Of a DNA stretch of 64,000 nucleotides, positions 40,800 to 54,100 are shown piece by piece (the stretch's first letter is position 1; each line of letters opens with the position of its first letter). A model generated the notes under the pieces. The model made no database searches. It was given only the letters and a program-made list of their open reading frames with translations, and had not been told where the DNA came from. Location: assembly GCA_963931925.1 (NCBI GenBank), contig OZ007567.1, positions 82,903,186 to 82,967,185 on the forward strand, written 5' to 3'. A program made the translations under genes and the position numbers. The stretch is from Onchidella celtica. Its lineage: Eukaryota > Mollusca > Gastropoda > Systellommatophora > Onchidiidae.

Positions 40800-42880
40800 T
40801 TTCTCCCCTGCCACCATGAGAAAGTCAAGTTTCAACATTTTTACACGAAATAAAGTGCATTCTTCTCAGGACAGTTTGAACGTTCACAATATGCCCTTAA
40901 CTCAATTTTGAAGAAAACTGGCAGTGTGGATCATTTCCCTAAAGCCCCTCACATATTCTTCCTGTCAGCAAAATACAACAACCACTGATATTCAAATCAT
41001 CCTCCATTTCAAGTGCTCATGCACTGACAGCATCACTATTATACAGAGGATCAAACATCTTCACTGTGCAACTCACAAGTCGTCAATTCAGTGCAAGAAG
41101 TGATTATGTCCATTGTTTCAAAGGAGATATCACGTTTTGTACTGAAGCAATGAAATATTATTGGTATACATAAAAAAAAGGTATCCACTAAAAAAATCCT
41201 AAAACAAATAATCCCTGAAAATCACTAACACACAAAAAAACAAAACCGATGAATCTGTTCTGGCAGCTGTTTGTTAACACTTCAACCTGCACACACACAC
41301 AACACACACTTAGGTTTAGACACAGGAAATACTCTCTCTACTGCTAAATTCCGACTGTCTTACTAATCACAGCAGTTTTCATGAACTTTGTCCTGTACAA
41401 AAGATCAAAGAGGTTTGCGTATAATCACATCTGCATGCATTAATGCACGTAAACGACTTGGGAAGTATAAACATATGCTTAGTGTCATTAAACTTCACAT
41501 TAATGGTGTCGAGATTGTTTCTGATTACAAGAAAAGAAAACAACAACAACAAAAAAAACCTTAACAACAGACTAATATTTGTGAACAGGATTAATTCTGA
41601 GAACTAGAGTCTGGATAATGGATTGGTTTGACCCCTGTTGAAAAATGGATGGAATCGTGACAAAAATAAATTCATATGAAATTTTTTTTGACTTCAGCAC
41701 TTCATCCACACAAAAGTGTCAAAAATTGTGAGGAAATAATGATCAAACTCAAGTTTCTGCTGCAGCTGGAAAAATATCAAATTCGAACAGTCAGATTTAT
41801 GGAGAGGAAAAATTATCAAGAAAAGTTTTAATTTATTTTCACTGTTTTCATCCTACAACATCATCAGAATGCACAGTTTAGTGATTTAATTAATATTTCC
41901 ATGGCATTTATTTGTGTCATTAACCTTTCTCTATTGCTTATTGATATGCAAAACAATTTCCTCTCTTGATAAAGGTAGGATATGTTCATAATATGAATAG
42001 TAGTAATGCAAGTCAAAAAATAAATTAAAAGTTATCTGCCTTAAAAAATAAAAAAGAAGAAAAAAAAGGAGGGGGCACATGAATATCTGCATTCTTAGTA
42101 CACAATTCTTCAGTAAATTTCATCAAGTTACCACAGTTTATTTGGGTTAGGTATGTTCATTTAGTTGTGCTATCTAGCTGGTTTGAATAAAATAATTTTC
42201 GCACATAAAATTCAAAGCACTCAAGTACCTCATGGGTGTCCAAAGATATGCTAGTGTATTAAGGTGTAGAGTGCTTTTCCCTCTCTCCTATGCAGTCATT
42301 TCTTGCCACAAAAAATGTTCATGGCCGAAGCTCTGTGAATACTGCCAGGCACAAAATAAGTTCCTCATGATTTTGAAAAATTCCCGACAGAAAAGTAGCA
42401 ATCTATGGCAAACAAAATGATATATAAAATGCAGTGTTTCAAGATATGTAAATGCAGATCCATAAATAATTTCATTTTTAACATATCACTTATCATACAT
42501 AAATGTAAATAGTCTTCAGGTTCAATCAATACCAGTAAATACAAGAACAGTTCAGAGAAATCATCTGGTACATACCTGATAATGCTAATGTGTGAGTATT
42601 ACAGCAAACCTGACTCAAGATCCATAGATACCTTTAGATATGAGATGTCATTAACAGGAAGAAATAAGATATGATACACTGATGGGAACTGGTGGCAGAT
42701 AATTTTCCTGCAGAACCAACAACCGCAATACACAAACATTGTAGGTCCATACATTCATGTCTTGGGCAAAACATAAAACAGTGTTTACCAATAATAGTAG
42801 TAGCCAGGCTATTTTCATCTCAGGGACCAAAAATATTTAAAAAGCCGGAAATAACGAAATTTCTGGAGGATTCTAATCCC
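40800..42880. other. AT-rich region, no gene seen
   Basis: No supported exon. A short (AC)n tract lies near 41290. Nothing else stands out. Confidence 0.5.
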
Positions 42881-43104
42881 TGAAGAAACTTCATATGTGT
42901 GTGCGCCTGAAGAAAGGTCCCAGTTGTCGGTACAGCTATTTTTGAGCTAGGGGGTGAAAAGGTCGAAAAGTCGTGCTTAGTCGAAAATGTACTTCTAGCA
43001 GAAAACACAAGTTTAAGTATTTCTAAATAGCATATGAAAAGGATTTTGGAATATTTTATGTTTAAATATTATTTTATTAATTATTTGTACAAGATGTGAC
43101 TCTT

Positions 43105-43264
43105 CAAGAAGTAATATTGAAGTGATTGTTGCCAGGGGACCGTGGACTAATTACAAAGCCGTTATACAGATAATACTGAGTAGTGTTCACTGCTCATCAA
43201 TAGTTTACCGTGTAACATGCCACGGTCCCTTAAAAACAGCCAAGTCGGGAGTTTTTTGGATCTT
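43105..43264 (-). repeat. Reverse copy of the GAGCAGTGAACAC family
   Basis: On the minus strand it shows GGGACCGTGGCATGTTACA, GATGAGCAGTGAACACTACT and ACGGTCCCCTGGCAACAATC. This matches 54520-54640 in order, including the outer CAATCACT-CAATATT edge. Confidence 0.75.
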
Positions 43265-43372
43265 GTTAGGAGAACGCAGTATTTTACACAGAGAGCTAGA
43301 GCTGAGCAGTGAACACAACTCAGTAGTTTCCCTATTTGCCTTTATAATAAAACTATGCTCCCCCAACAATAT
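43265..43372 (+). repeat. Direct copy of the GAGCAGTGAACAC family
   Basis: CTGAGCAGTGAACACAACTC, AGTAGTTTCCCTATTTGCC and CTATGCTCCCCCAACAA match the other plus-strand copies. Confidence 0.65.
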
Positions 43373-43736
43373 CCAAAAAGTCTGTCATGGGAGAGAGCTG
43401 TTAAAGCTGTTTTTCTCAAAAGTTTGTTTTTGCCCCGTCTTACAAAATGTGTCATATCTTCAAAACTACTTAAGATATTGGAAAAATTTTAAAAGCAGCG
43501 TGTTCAGCATTGAATTTTCTAGAAGAATATGCCATTATCTCAAAATCCAAAATTTGCGACAACTGGGACCTTTCTCCAGGCACACACACATATTCATCAA
43601 CTTACATTCATAGTCAAATACAGTACATTGCCATAGCAGCCTTTCATATCCTGTGTCGGTCACAAGTAAACACTGATGCCATATCATCGGTCAGCTGTAG
43701 GAACCTCCTTAAAACTTAACTCAAAGGTTCTTGTTC

Positions 43737-43832
43737 GAGGACTAAAGTATTTTACATAGAAAGTTATAGCTGAGCAGTGAACACAACTCAGTATTTTTGC
43801 TCTATTTGGCTTTGTAATTAGACTATTTTAAC
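43737..43832 (+). repeat. Direct copy of the GAGCAGTGAACAC family
   Basis: CTGAGCAGTGAACACAACTC, AGTATTTTTGCTCTATTTG and GCTTTGTAATTAGACTA. It is the best-preserved example of the right half of this family. Confidence 0.65.
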
Positions 43833-43849
43833 AACAGCCTTTGATTTTA

Positions 43850-46800
43850 GTTTTAACGAAGTTCCAACAGCCGACCAATGATATGGTTCTGCTTGATTCA
43901 ACTTGTTCATGCATTTTATCTCACATTTCTACAGTTGTTTATTTGCAGCCATTCTGCTGACTGAAAAGAAGTTTAAGCAGCCCTGCCTCAGTTAAATATG
44001 ATAACGACTAACATCTTCAGCACAATTTAAAGATTTAGTACCACAGTTAGACAAGCAAACAAAGTTCCACTGGTTTCTAATAGAGAAATCCCTGTGGTAA
44101 AATTTATATTTAAATACAACTGAATGAAATCTTACTGGCGATACCAGAAATGATTACAAAGCTCTCAAGCGTTTATGAGATTGAATTTTCAGAAATGGCA
44201 AAAACGAAGTGTACCATTCGTGTTTAAAGTTTTCATCCTCACACAATTGCCAAGAGAAGACCAAAGAAATGAGATTTTAACGAGAACATACAGTCACAGT
44301 CAAAAGACAGCATTAGTCATTTTCCATTTAATACCAGCTAAGAGTTTTGCTTTCCTACAAATTGTTATCCAAATCATGATACAGTTCCTTAACAGTTTCC
44401 AGCATTATTCCCATTTCTTTGCCCCAATTTAAATGTCACTTGATTTCATGAGGTGGTGGTTCACTTCATACTTTCAGAAAATGTAGTTTATGTAAACAAT
44501 CTCCAGGATCAGTCATGTTTCCCCAAAAACATTCACAGTATAAAACATTCTCCAGATCATCTTTGGAAATTAAGAATATCCTACAGAATATTTTTGGGTC
44601 AGGAAATCAAAACTTTACTACCAGCTGAAAGTTGACAATATTATTTAAAATGGAAGCCTTTTCAAAACTGAAAACTAAAAATGTATTGGGATATGAAACA
44701 ATTCATCATTGCTTTGGCAAAAAATGTAAACACCCCAAAGAGATGCACAACCATATAGAGGCAAAGACACACAATGGAATGAAGAGCAATGGCAAATGAA
44801 GAAGAAGTAAAAGATCATGTATATGGAAAAAAAATCCCCTCTGCTCTGATGTTCTGACGCTCCAGATTTGTTTTACTTACAAATTATAGACTCAATGTGA
44901 TATATATGTTTTTTATTTTATTTCTTCTGGAAGAAAACTCTTTACACAAATTAAGGTCAAATGGCTTTAAGTAGGGACTCCTCTGTATGTAATATATTTT
45001 GGCATTGCCTAAGTGCATTAACAATAAAAGCAAAGGCTGAAAAGTCTTTGGAATACGTAGTTTTTGTCCTTAAGTAAATGTAGGCTGGGCATTCTTTAGG
45101 AGACAAAGTTAGGTTGTCATGATAATGAAAGCTTTTGTGTACACTAACTCAGCATTTCTTTCTTCAGCTATTTCTTTTATGACCACCCCCATCCCCTTGC
45201 CCCAACCTGGGAAAAGATTTAAGCAAATTTTAAACAATGGAAGAAAAGTACAATTCAAAAGTATCAGCATTTCAAGTACTCATAAGTTTGGACGTTTACA
45301 CAACTGACATGACAAACAGTTTTTAAAAAAAACCTACCCAGCTGATTGGATACAAATTATATGATAAATTTTCTATTGTACATCATCAATCATATATGAT
45401 TTCATTGGATGTGGAAGCCTTTACTTTTTTTTCTGGAAATCTGGTTAAAAAACTGAGAGAGGCAAATGTGGAGATGAACAAAAATCGATTATCAGTTGTT
45501 AACAGGGTTGTATAATAATTCATGTAAATTGAAAATCCGTGTCTGCCAGCGTATCATTCCTCTTTCCTTCAGACTTTTCCGGTCTCCAGCTATATGGATT
45601 AGCATGGTGCCCAATTACACCAGTTTGGGTGTTATGAGTATTCAAAATAATTTAATTGAGCCCTTCCCAACTAAATGGATCAACATGATATGCAATCATA
45701 CTTGTTTGTATATCGAACCAGCCAAAATATTTATATGAGACAGTATATGAGAGATATGACACTTCATCTTTCAGAGTCGTGCGCATCTGGAGGAATTTTC
45801 ATTTTCTGTGGGGTAGCTGATCATTTGGAAGCAAATTACCATTTGATACTACAATCCAATGCCAGAATGTATCTCTTGTCCCCTTAACAAATGTTCACTG
45901 ACATGCAATTTCTCTCACTGTAAACTCATGTAATCATGCAAACAAATTACAAAGGTGAAAAAAAAAAAAACAAAAAAAAAACTATCCCTTACTGTGCTAT
46001 CTTTCTGTATCTATTGAAATATAATATCAGATGAATTTCAACCAAACATGATAAACTGTTCCGTGCTTCTCATTCTGTTGTCAGCATAAAACAAATGAAG
46101 TGTTAAAACGTTGCAAAATGATAGCTTACAATGAAGTCAGAAGAATATATGGTCAACAGTTATCAGGTTTAACAGTACGCTCGACCATTCATAGTTCATG
46201 CATTGTTAACACATAGCACAATAACAACAGGACGCGCATTTTCAAATTGGTTATCACATTTGAACACTAAAGGCTGTGATATTTGATAAACATGAACAAT
46301 TCTGCAACCTCCCCTCAGTATCCCAGTTACCAAAATCAAAAAGATATATATATATATATATCACAGGGATAGAAAAACAGTATGCAGAGTTTATTCTTCT
46401 CTATAAATAATGTTATTGTTCAACGCAGACTATTTATCAGATCTGAGTGCATGCCATTCTTTTGGTTATAACTGAGTATTTTCTAACCAAGAATACAGGC
46501 TAGCCAGGCTGGGATAATCCAAGATAATCTATCGTATTAGACAGATATTGAAAGTAAACCTCTTCATTACAGTGAGTCTTGTCCATGCTGAATATGCAAT
46601 TAAAATTTAAAAGAGACAGACCTGTACTAAATTCTGATCAAGTCATTTTATCAGCCACAACTTTTTCATGATGATAGTTTTTAAATCATGGCAAAAAGAA
46701 TCACTTTAATAGCATATATTCACTACAGTAAGATAAAATTTTATGAAGTTTTATAAAATAAAAGGGAAGGGAGGAAAAACAGGACAAGAATAATGTATCA

Positions 46801-47901
46801 ATGGGGAAATCTGTCTTTTACGCACATACTTCTTACTGCAGTTTCAGCATCCACTAAAAATAATACTTTCGATTTCTCAGATATCATGATCACTTACAGA
46901 AATCTCTAAATACAGTAAATGGCTTATAAATAATAAAATGATGCATATTTTTTGTTTTCAAAACGGGAAATAACACATATTTTCATCTGCAAAGGCTATG
47001 TTTCAGAATCCTGAAAACTTAAAATCGGGCTAGATCTTGCTTAAAACAGCTGGTTCCTAATGATTAATATCCCTTAGCTTAATTTAGAAAAAACGACTTA
47101 ATTCTTCCTCCCTTAGAAAAACATCAGGGCGAAAAAAAGCCTCACCTGTTTTTAAATTTTGTTTGAATGTTGTATAATAAAAAAATCTTTTCCTCAGAAG
47201 CATGACCGATCTATTAGAGTAAGACAAAGTGTAAACACGAAGAGACTAATCTGTTACTGCCAATTGCATGAAGTATTGTTTAACTTCAAACATTTTCAAA
47301 TATTTTTTCTTTCACATGCTCTTTAAACAACAAATTATTTCCTTGGCTGTACAGGTAAAATGATTTTCTACAGCTACTATTTGTTAAAATGGTATGTTTA
47401 TGATAGAGTTCAGCAGTATTCAAATCCCATGGGAGAATCTTTCTCTGGAAAAGCAATTCAGTAGAAGATACTTTATGAAACACTTGGCGCGGTAATGTAT
47501 GGGAAAATTACTAAAGCGAGTTAACAAGCTTTTCCTGAAACTACTGTAATTATTTACTGTGTAAATTGTTCAATAATTCGAATGAATCTCAAACAGCCTG
47601 CATGAAATATGATTAAATATACATATATTTTCTTAGAAATATTTCTTCTATGAAATAAATGATTATGCAAGCATAAATAAATGGATTTCATATTAATTTT
47701 ACTAATAGGCAACACCTGTAAATGGCACTGTATGATAGAAATTCTTGAAGCCAATATCAGTCTCAAGTAAAAAAAAATATTAAATTATACTAAGTACTAT
47801 CCTGAAGGATAATAGTCTTGTAAAGGATGTGGAAAGGAGTGGTCCAATGGAACAATTCTATTCAGTCTAACCACACATTTTTTCACATTTCAAACCCTAA
47901 A
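43850..47901. other. AT-rich region downstream of the CCDC142-like gene
   Basis: Its upper part is presumably the CCDC142-like 3' UTR (to about 46.4 kb if the first AATAAA is used). A (TA)n tract lies at 46342-46360. No exon is supported. Confidence 0.4.
46390..46395 (-). terminator. Candidate polyadenylation signal AATAAA, CCDC142-like gene
   Basis: The first minus-strand AATAAA I find below the stop codon at 47902; other copies occur further down (for example near 44.9, 43.9 and 33.9 kb). Position is the only support. Confidence 0.25.
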
Positions 47902-48182
47902 TTAGTCATCACTAGAGCTTCTAGAAAAGCAAGCAGGAAACTTCCATGGCTTAGATCCTCCAATGGCTCTCAGGGACAACCACTCTTGCATATTGGGCAC
48001 AGAGCACACAGCCTCTTCTTCAGTCGCTGCTTGTGTGTTGGGGGTGGTGGAGGTGGGCCGCGCCGTCTTGTGCATTCCGTTACCAATGGGTGGTGTGGTA
48101 GTGGACACTGCTGAACTTGTTGTTGCTTTGCTTTCTGGAGACGGTGAGTCTGATAAGGGGACAGCAGAAGCAGAATCACACA
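47902..48182 (-). CDS. CCDC142: CCDC142-like gene, last coding exon 11 (residues 865-957 and stop)
   Basis: 281 nt. A low-complexity Ser/Thr/Pro segment leads to the conserved C-terminus MQEWLSLRAIGGSKPWKFPA, then CFSRSSSDD and TAA. Vertebrate CCDC142 ends with the same pattern (AWLALRQ...RWHLPFFSCLG). Acceptor TTTTGACAG. The first minus-strand AATAAA downstream is at 46390-46395, implying a 3' UTR of about 1.5 kb if used. Confidence 0.92.
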
Positions 48183-51100
48183 CTGTCAAAAGATCCATGC
48201 AAAATATATTCAACAACAAATGTCTTGATGACATACATGCGCACAATGGATATTTGTGCCCAAAATTTGAAAAAACAAAATTGATAGAATCCGAGGCTGA
48301 AGGGATCTAAGTTACATCTGAACCTCAAAGAAATGAATTCCTGTAAAAGTGACTACAGGTTCTAGGAATTGCTATAATCGAACTGTAATTGGTATGTTGC
48401 AAAACTTCACTAAGGAACAAATAATAAAGAAACTATACAATAAATTCCAAAAGAATTGGAAATGGAAAAAAAATTGTTTCTGTCCTACTGTGACCCTATA
48501 GATTTTCTGTGCCTTTTAAAAACATTTTGATAACTTCAACAAGTATTTCCATGTTGGAACTAATGGATGGTAATAATAAAGTTTTCCCTTCATTTATGTG
48601 AGAGTCGGATGAAAATTGCAAGCGAGCTAAAATCAGTTACATCAAATGCACTAACATAAAGAGAGGAGGCTTTGTAAAGAAAAACCTAGCAGAATTTAGT
48701 CTGTCAGCAAATTTGCACATGTTGAACTCAAAAATACTAATGAAAAATTGAATTGGTCAAAGAGCTGACTACATGTACTTACTGATATTTTCCATGAAGC
48801 GACCTCCTGCTTGCTTCTGACTTGGCTGTCGTCTAAGTAACACAACAATGCCCCTCATCTGCTGGAAGATGGCTAGGTTGGTGATGCTCTGCTTCACTTC
48901 CTCATTACCCAGCAACTGGCCTAGCTGTGTCTGCCCATAGTTAAAGTCAATGCCCAGCTGCACAGCACCCCACAGACTAAAGATAAACCAAGAAAATGTA
49001 ATAGTTTGAAATACTTCTGGTCAAAGATGAAAAAAAAAAAACCCTGATGAGTAAGACAGTCATTCATTTCAAAAAGAGCAAATTATTTTAACTCACTTGC
49101 GACAGATCCGCCAACATTTGGCGGACTGGTCGCTTTACAAACTGGACGGATCCGCAACCCCTTGGCGGACCGTGGTATTTATTTTTTTTCTCTGTCCCTA
49201 ACCCGCCAAGAGCTGGCGGAACCGTCGCCAGTGCTAGTATAGCCATTTGTCTTGTTTCATGCAAAGTTTCACGGAGATCCCGGTTATACTTTTAGAGTTA
49301 TGACTGATAAAAGGAAGTCACTCTGAGTGACCCAGACAGTGCTTTGAGAGAGGAAAATGTACTCGCAGTGCTGTGCGATGGCTTCTAAAAAACAAAGGCC
49401 CAGAACAAATGTTTTTGAATCTTTTGATGAAAACAGTTCAGATTACGATGTAAGTGATGATCAAGACCCAGAGTTTTTGCCTGGGCCAGACGAAAGTCAT
49501 GATTTAGATCATGAATTTTCCGAAAAGTCAAAATATGGGTAATTTTTAATAAATCATAAAAAAAAAAAGTTTTGAACATACAGTATTTCTGTTTGTTTTA
49601 TTACAGTGTGCATTGTTTTATGTTTATTGTGTCAAAAGAATAATGCAATTGAACAATTTTGAGCTGCTTGGTGATTTTTTAAAAACACCCTGAAAACGCC
49701 AGTCTCCAGCATATGTAAAATTTCCAAAGGTCCAGTCTAAAGTGAGTTAACACAATCAACAAACACCAGCTCTGTGAGGGCAAAGGGATAAATACAGTTA
49801 TGCCAGAATTACTGAAAAGTTGTTCGAACAACATTAATAAAACTTCAACTAGTGAACATTCTATAGGAAAACAAGGATGACAAGTTTAGTCATATGATTT
49901 TATTACCTCCCTTCCTAAAAAAAAATTGTACGTTTCAAACAGTATGCATAAAACCACTCACTGAACCGGTTTTGTTGCCAGTTATTTAAAAATGACAGTT
50001 GCAGCTGTAGAAATTATCTCTTACCTAAACCGAATCTTTTCTTTCTGAATGATGTTAAGCCAAGTATTGCAAAATGCCACAGTCACCATTGAAATCACCC
50101 CAATCTGAGATGTCGTTGATAGTTTGGAGATGGCATGTACTATTGGAACAAGCAAAGATTCCACAGCATCTACTGCATATTGATTTGGAGAAGCCTCTTC
50201 CTCTGAAATACAAGTACATGGGTATCAAACAAGAAATGAAATCTGAAATAAAAGATGGTGTGTGTAAACCAAGCATTTTCGTGCTCTTGCAAAAAAAAAA
50301 TTCATCACTCATGAAATATGGGGAAAAGACCCATTCTATCACTGGCCCACCATTATCAATGTGACATATACTCATCAACATGGAAAAAACAACAACAAAA
50401 AAAAAGACAAAAAAAACCTCTGGAAAATGTGTCTGGATCTTATTGGGTTTGCATTTTTTTTACCATTCAAAATGTCTGACCATGAGAGGAGCTGGCACTT
50501 TTGAAGAAAGTTCAGAAATGAAATTAACATCCACACAAACTGTTACCACTGTGAGTGAAAGTCACACTGGAATATAAGGGCCATGTCCTGAATCAGACCA
50601 CTGTAACATTTTCAATCACTTCACATGTTTAATTTCTGTCATTCCATTTAATTTTTTTGTTTGCTTTGTTTTTGTCCATGGTATGTATGTCCAATCAGAA
50701 TTTCAGGGTGTGGGTAACAGAAACATTCTGTAGGCCACATCTCCACCATACATTACCTTTTCAAATACTAGTGTAAAGTCTTTGTAACAAGCTGACTTAC
50801 CTGGAGGAAGTTTCCTTTTCCACATGCGAGCCGGCAAAAAATTCTCTTGAAAGAAACTTTGTGCATAATCACTATATTTTTCAACAAAACTCTTCATGGT
50901 CGTTCCACTCAAGCTCTGAAAAAGTAGAAACAAATATTTCTCTCCGTTAAAAAACTCACAAGAATACTGGGGAGCTGCTACTGATTGTCATCCTTGAAGT
51001 TCTTATATGTATATAAATATTTATTCCTGTGTATCACATATCTTTCACAATACCTATAATCACAATATTTGACATACCATTGTGTCCTCTATGTAAAAAG

Positions 51101-54100
51101 TAATAACAATATAAATTTAAGGATTTTGATTCAGGCGAATAAAACCATTCAATCAGTTTGTCCAAGAAATCTTTGGACGAGTTAAAGTACTTTATTAGGA
51201 CATCAAAGACTTCTTTAGGATATGTAAGTTTGATGTATTTTTATTTTATTTCTTTTGGACACCTGGCTGCATGTCGTTTAATGCAATTATCACTGATGAC
51301 TGAATAAATACCAACAAAATTCATAAGTAAACTAATATCTGATCTCCTTGCATTTTTCTATCACGAACTGTTACTCTTGGTCCCTACATAGTTCATGCAT
51401 AATAGTTTCAGATAGAATTTTTAGCTCAATGGCAACTCCTCATGATTGTCAGGCAGGTTACTTTTGTTCCGTATTTCTGAAGCACTGCGACCGAATGTTA
51501 CATCAAGAATTGGATGCCTCAGCAACCAGCAGCAGGTATTTACTGCGAAATATCTTGATAAACACTATTTATTTTGCATTATTGCCCTTATCTTCAATTG
51601 CAAGCCCAAACTTAAAATGAGAATCACAAATAAAGGTGTGAAAACAATGGCAAAAATTGCACGCTTATTTAGCTATTTGCCAAAATCTGTCCTTATTGCT
51701 GATAGGTGTATTCTTGATGTCCTACATGTGGCATTCACTTACTTTGTGGGGTAAATATAGTAATGGTAAAATACGCTCAAAATTTCTACATAGTGTTGTA
51801 TTTCTCTAAACTTTTTTAAAGTTGAGATGGTCAGGTTGAGAAAGTTGTTATTATGCAGTCACGCTGGACCATTGAGAGAAAGATAATTATTTATATCCAG
51901 TAACTGAAATAAGTTTCAGGACTAGAAAAATTCCACTCACCTGTATCTGACCACTGACTTGACCAATCTGCTGTTGGAGTAAGGCTATCTGACACACACT
52001 CAAATTGTCAGCAACTTTGGTCACATGTTGATCCTCATGGAGGTTCATGCTTTGGTGTAGGTATGAAATGTTTTTGGTGCAATCCACCAACATCTAAAGG
52101 TAAAAAGTGAAATCAAATTTACTTTTCCTGAAAGCAATTGTCCACAGATTACACATGACATAAACATGCACTAATATTTCTTTGAAAGAGATGACACAAA
52201 TACCTGCAGGACATGAGGATTGCAGTTGGAATTCCTGCCATGCCCCAGACAACACTCATTTCTTTCATCTTTAAGGACATGATCTAGAGTTTTCCAGATA
52301 ATGAATAGGACAATCAGGTGTATGTTTATATAAAGAAATGATTAATACCATTTACTAGCCAATAAAATGGCATACTGCAGGGCTCTCAAGTACTACTATC
52401 AATGTGATGATCCTTTCATCTCTTACAAGAGAGCAGTTGTGATGACCGAGAAAGACAGAGAAAAAGAGAGAGAGAGAGAAAGAATTGAGTTAATCACTAC
52501 AGGTATTATCTGTGCCATGTCTTTGGCTCTGTGCATTTTTGTTTTTTGCTCAAACAAGGCAAAGTTCTCGTCTGAGATGAAAAAAATTCTGGTTGTGATA
52601 TCAGTCCATGACAGAATGATAGCCCCTCAGCCCTTCCCCATGCCAAAGTACTTACTTTGAGATCACTGTGTGTGAGAAGAAGAAACTGACTGACACTCCA
52701 AGAGGACAATAACTGTTGTACTTTGGTGCTGCACCAGGACAGTGACAACTTGCAGGTAGTTAAAATACGCCACGTCACACCAACACAGACACCAAAGTCC
52801 ACGTCAGCATGCAGCATGAGGTCTTCTGCAGCTGCAACAAATCAGATCTTGAGTTGCTTCATTTTGAATATCTGTCTTGACCTATCAACAATTCCAAGAC
52901 ACTGATGAACTGAAATCTCTCTCACCCTCCAAAAATGTTATCAAAACACATTGTTTAGAACTAGCGGCCATTCCTCAGTGACACTCTGGTTTTCTCATAA
53001 GGTATCCCCAAGAAGAAGCAACACTGGTGTTATTTGTTATGCAAGACATTGCAAGCTATCAGTTGTGGGCGAAATGTTTCAAACAAACAAAACACCTGTC
53101 ACATTCTAAACTGTCCACATGAAGAGTAACATTCATCAGGTTCTCTAACATAAAGAACAACTCATTTCATCTCTAGCTTCGAGAATTCTGCTTCCAAGCA
53201 TATAACAATTGTTAGCACATTCAGGTAAAAATAAAAAGAACCTCTCTATGGGGGGTCAGTGCCATGGAAAAGCTCTATTCTTCTATTCTAAAATAGACAT
53301 CATGACAATCATCTCTCATATCAAGTCAAAATGTGAGTCAGTAAATTAATGAGGAAAGACTGAAAAACAAGACAAACTTAGATTTTGTAGAGTATTTGCC
53401 ATATTGTTGTATGTGCATTTTTGCCTTTCCAAGAAAATGAGGATTGAAGTTTGGATGGCAAAAGGGCTAAAATGCATAAAACATTATGTCACAAACACAT
53501 ATCTTGAAAAGTTCTTGTTTAACCGATTGGAATGACACTGTTATACAATGAAATTAAAAGTGAGAGAACGACTTTCATGACAAAACCTCAAAATCGGAAA
53601 ATGAACGCATACATCAATAAGGCAAATACCAATCCATTTGCTTAATTCATACCAAGATTTTGTGGGAAACAACGACACATTTCTTGAAGAATGCTTGTCA
53701 ATGGTCTGTACATGTCTCGCAATATCCGCCCTGTCCTGGTACAATAGTGGTCTCCAGATAACAGACAGGGCTGACATTTGTCTGTGGCTTCTGATGCTAG
53801 GCTTGTGCTTACATCTGAAAGTTTTGTGACAGCTTCATATTAACAGATTTCTCATATGGAAAAACAATAAGAGCTACAACAATTCACATACCTTCAAAAA
53901 AATACTATAAAATTTTAACTCACAGTGAACAACTTATCTCTTATGAAGATCTCAATGGCAAAATTAGCAAGACCGCAACACGCCCTCTCTGTCACCTCTA
54001 AATACAGTAATGTCTATACACACAACTGCACTGCTAAGCAATACTCCACCAACATTACCTAGAATATCTTTTACCCAAGTAAACAGTGAGTACTGTAGTT

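Larger units (their letters stand above)
42883..43603. mobile_element. Large inverted-repeat (foldback) structure with a nested repeat
   Basis: The 47-bp arms at 42883-42929 and 43557-43603 are reverse complements with few mismatches; the core AAAGGTCCCAGTTGTCG is exact. Between them lie an inverted copy (43105-43264) and a direct copy (43265-43372) of the dispersed GAGCAGTGAACAC family. No target-site duplication is obvious, so the class is open. Confidence 0.6.

Noticed and set aside
47963-48310. Plus-strand 115-codon frame and minus-strand 69-codon frame
   Set aside because: Both overlap CCDC142-like exon 11 in other frames; the exon frame is fixed by phase and by the conserved C-terminus.
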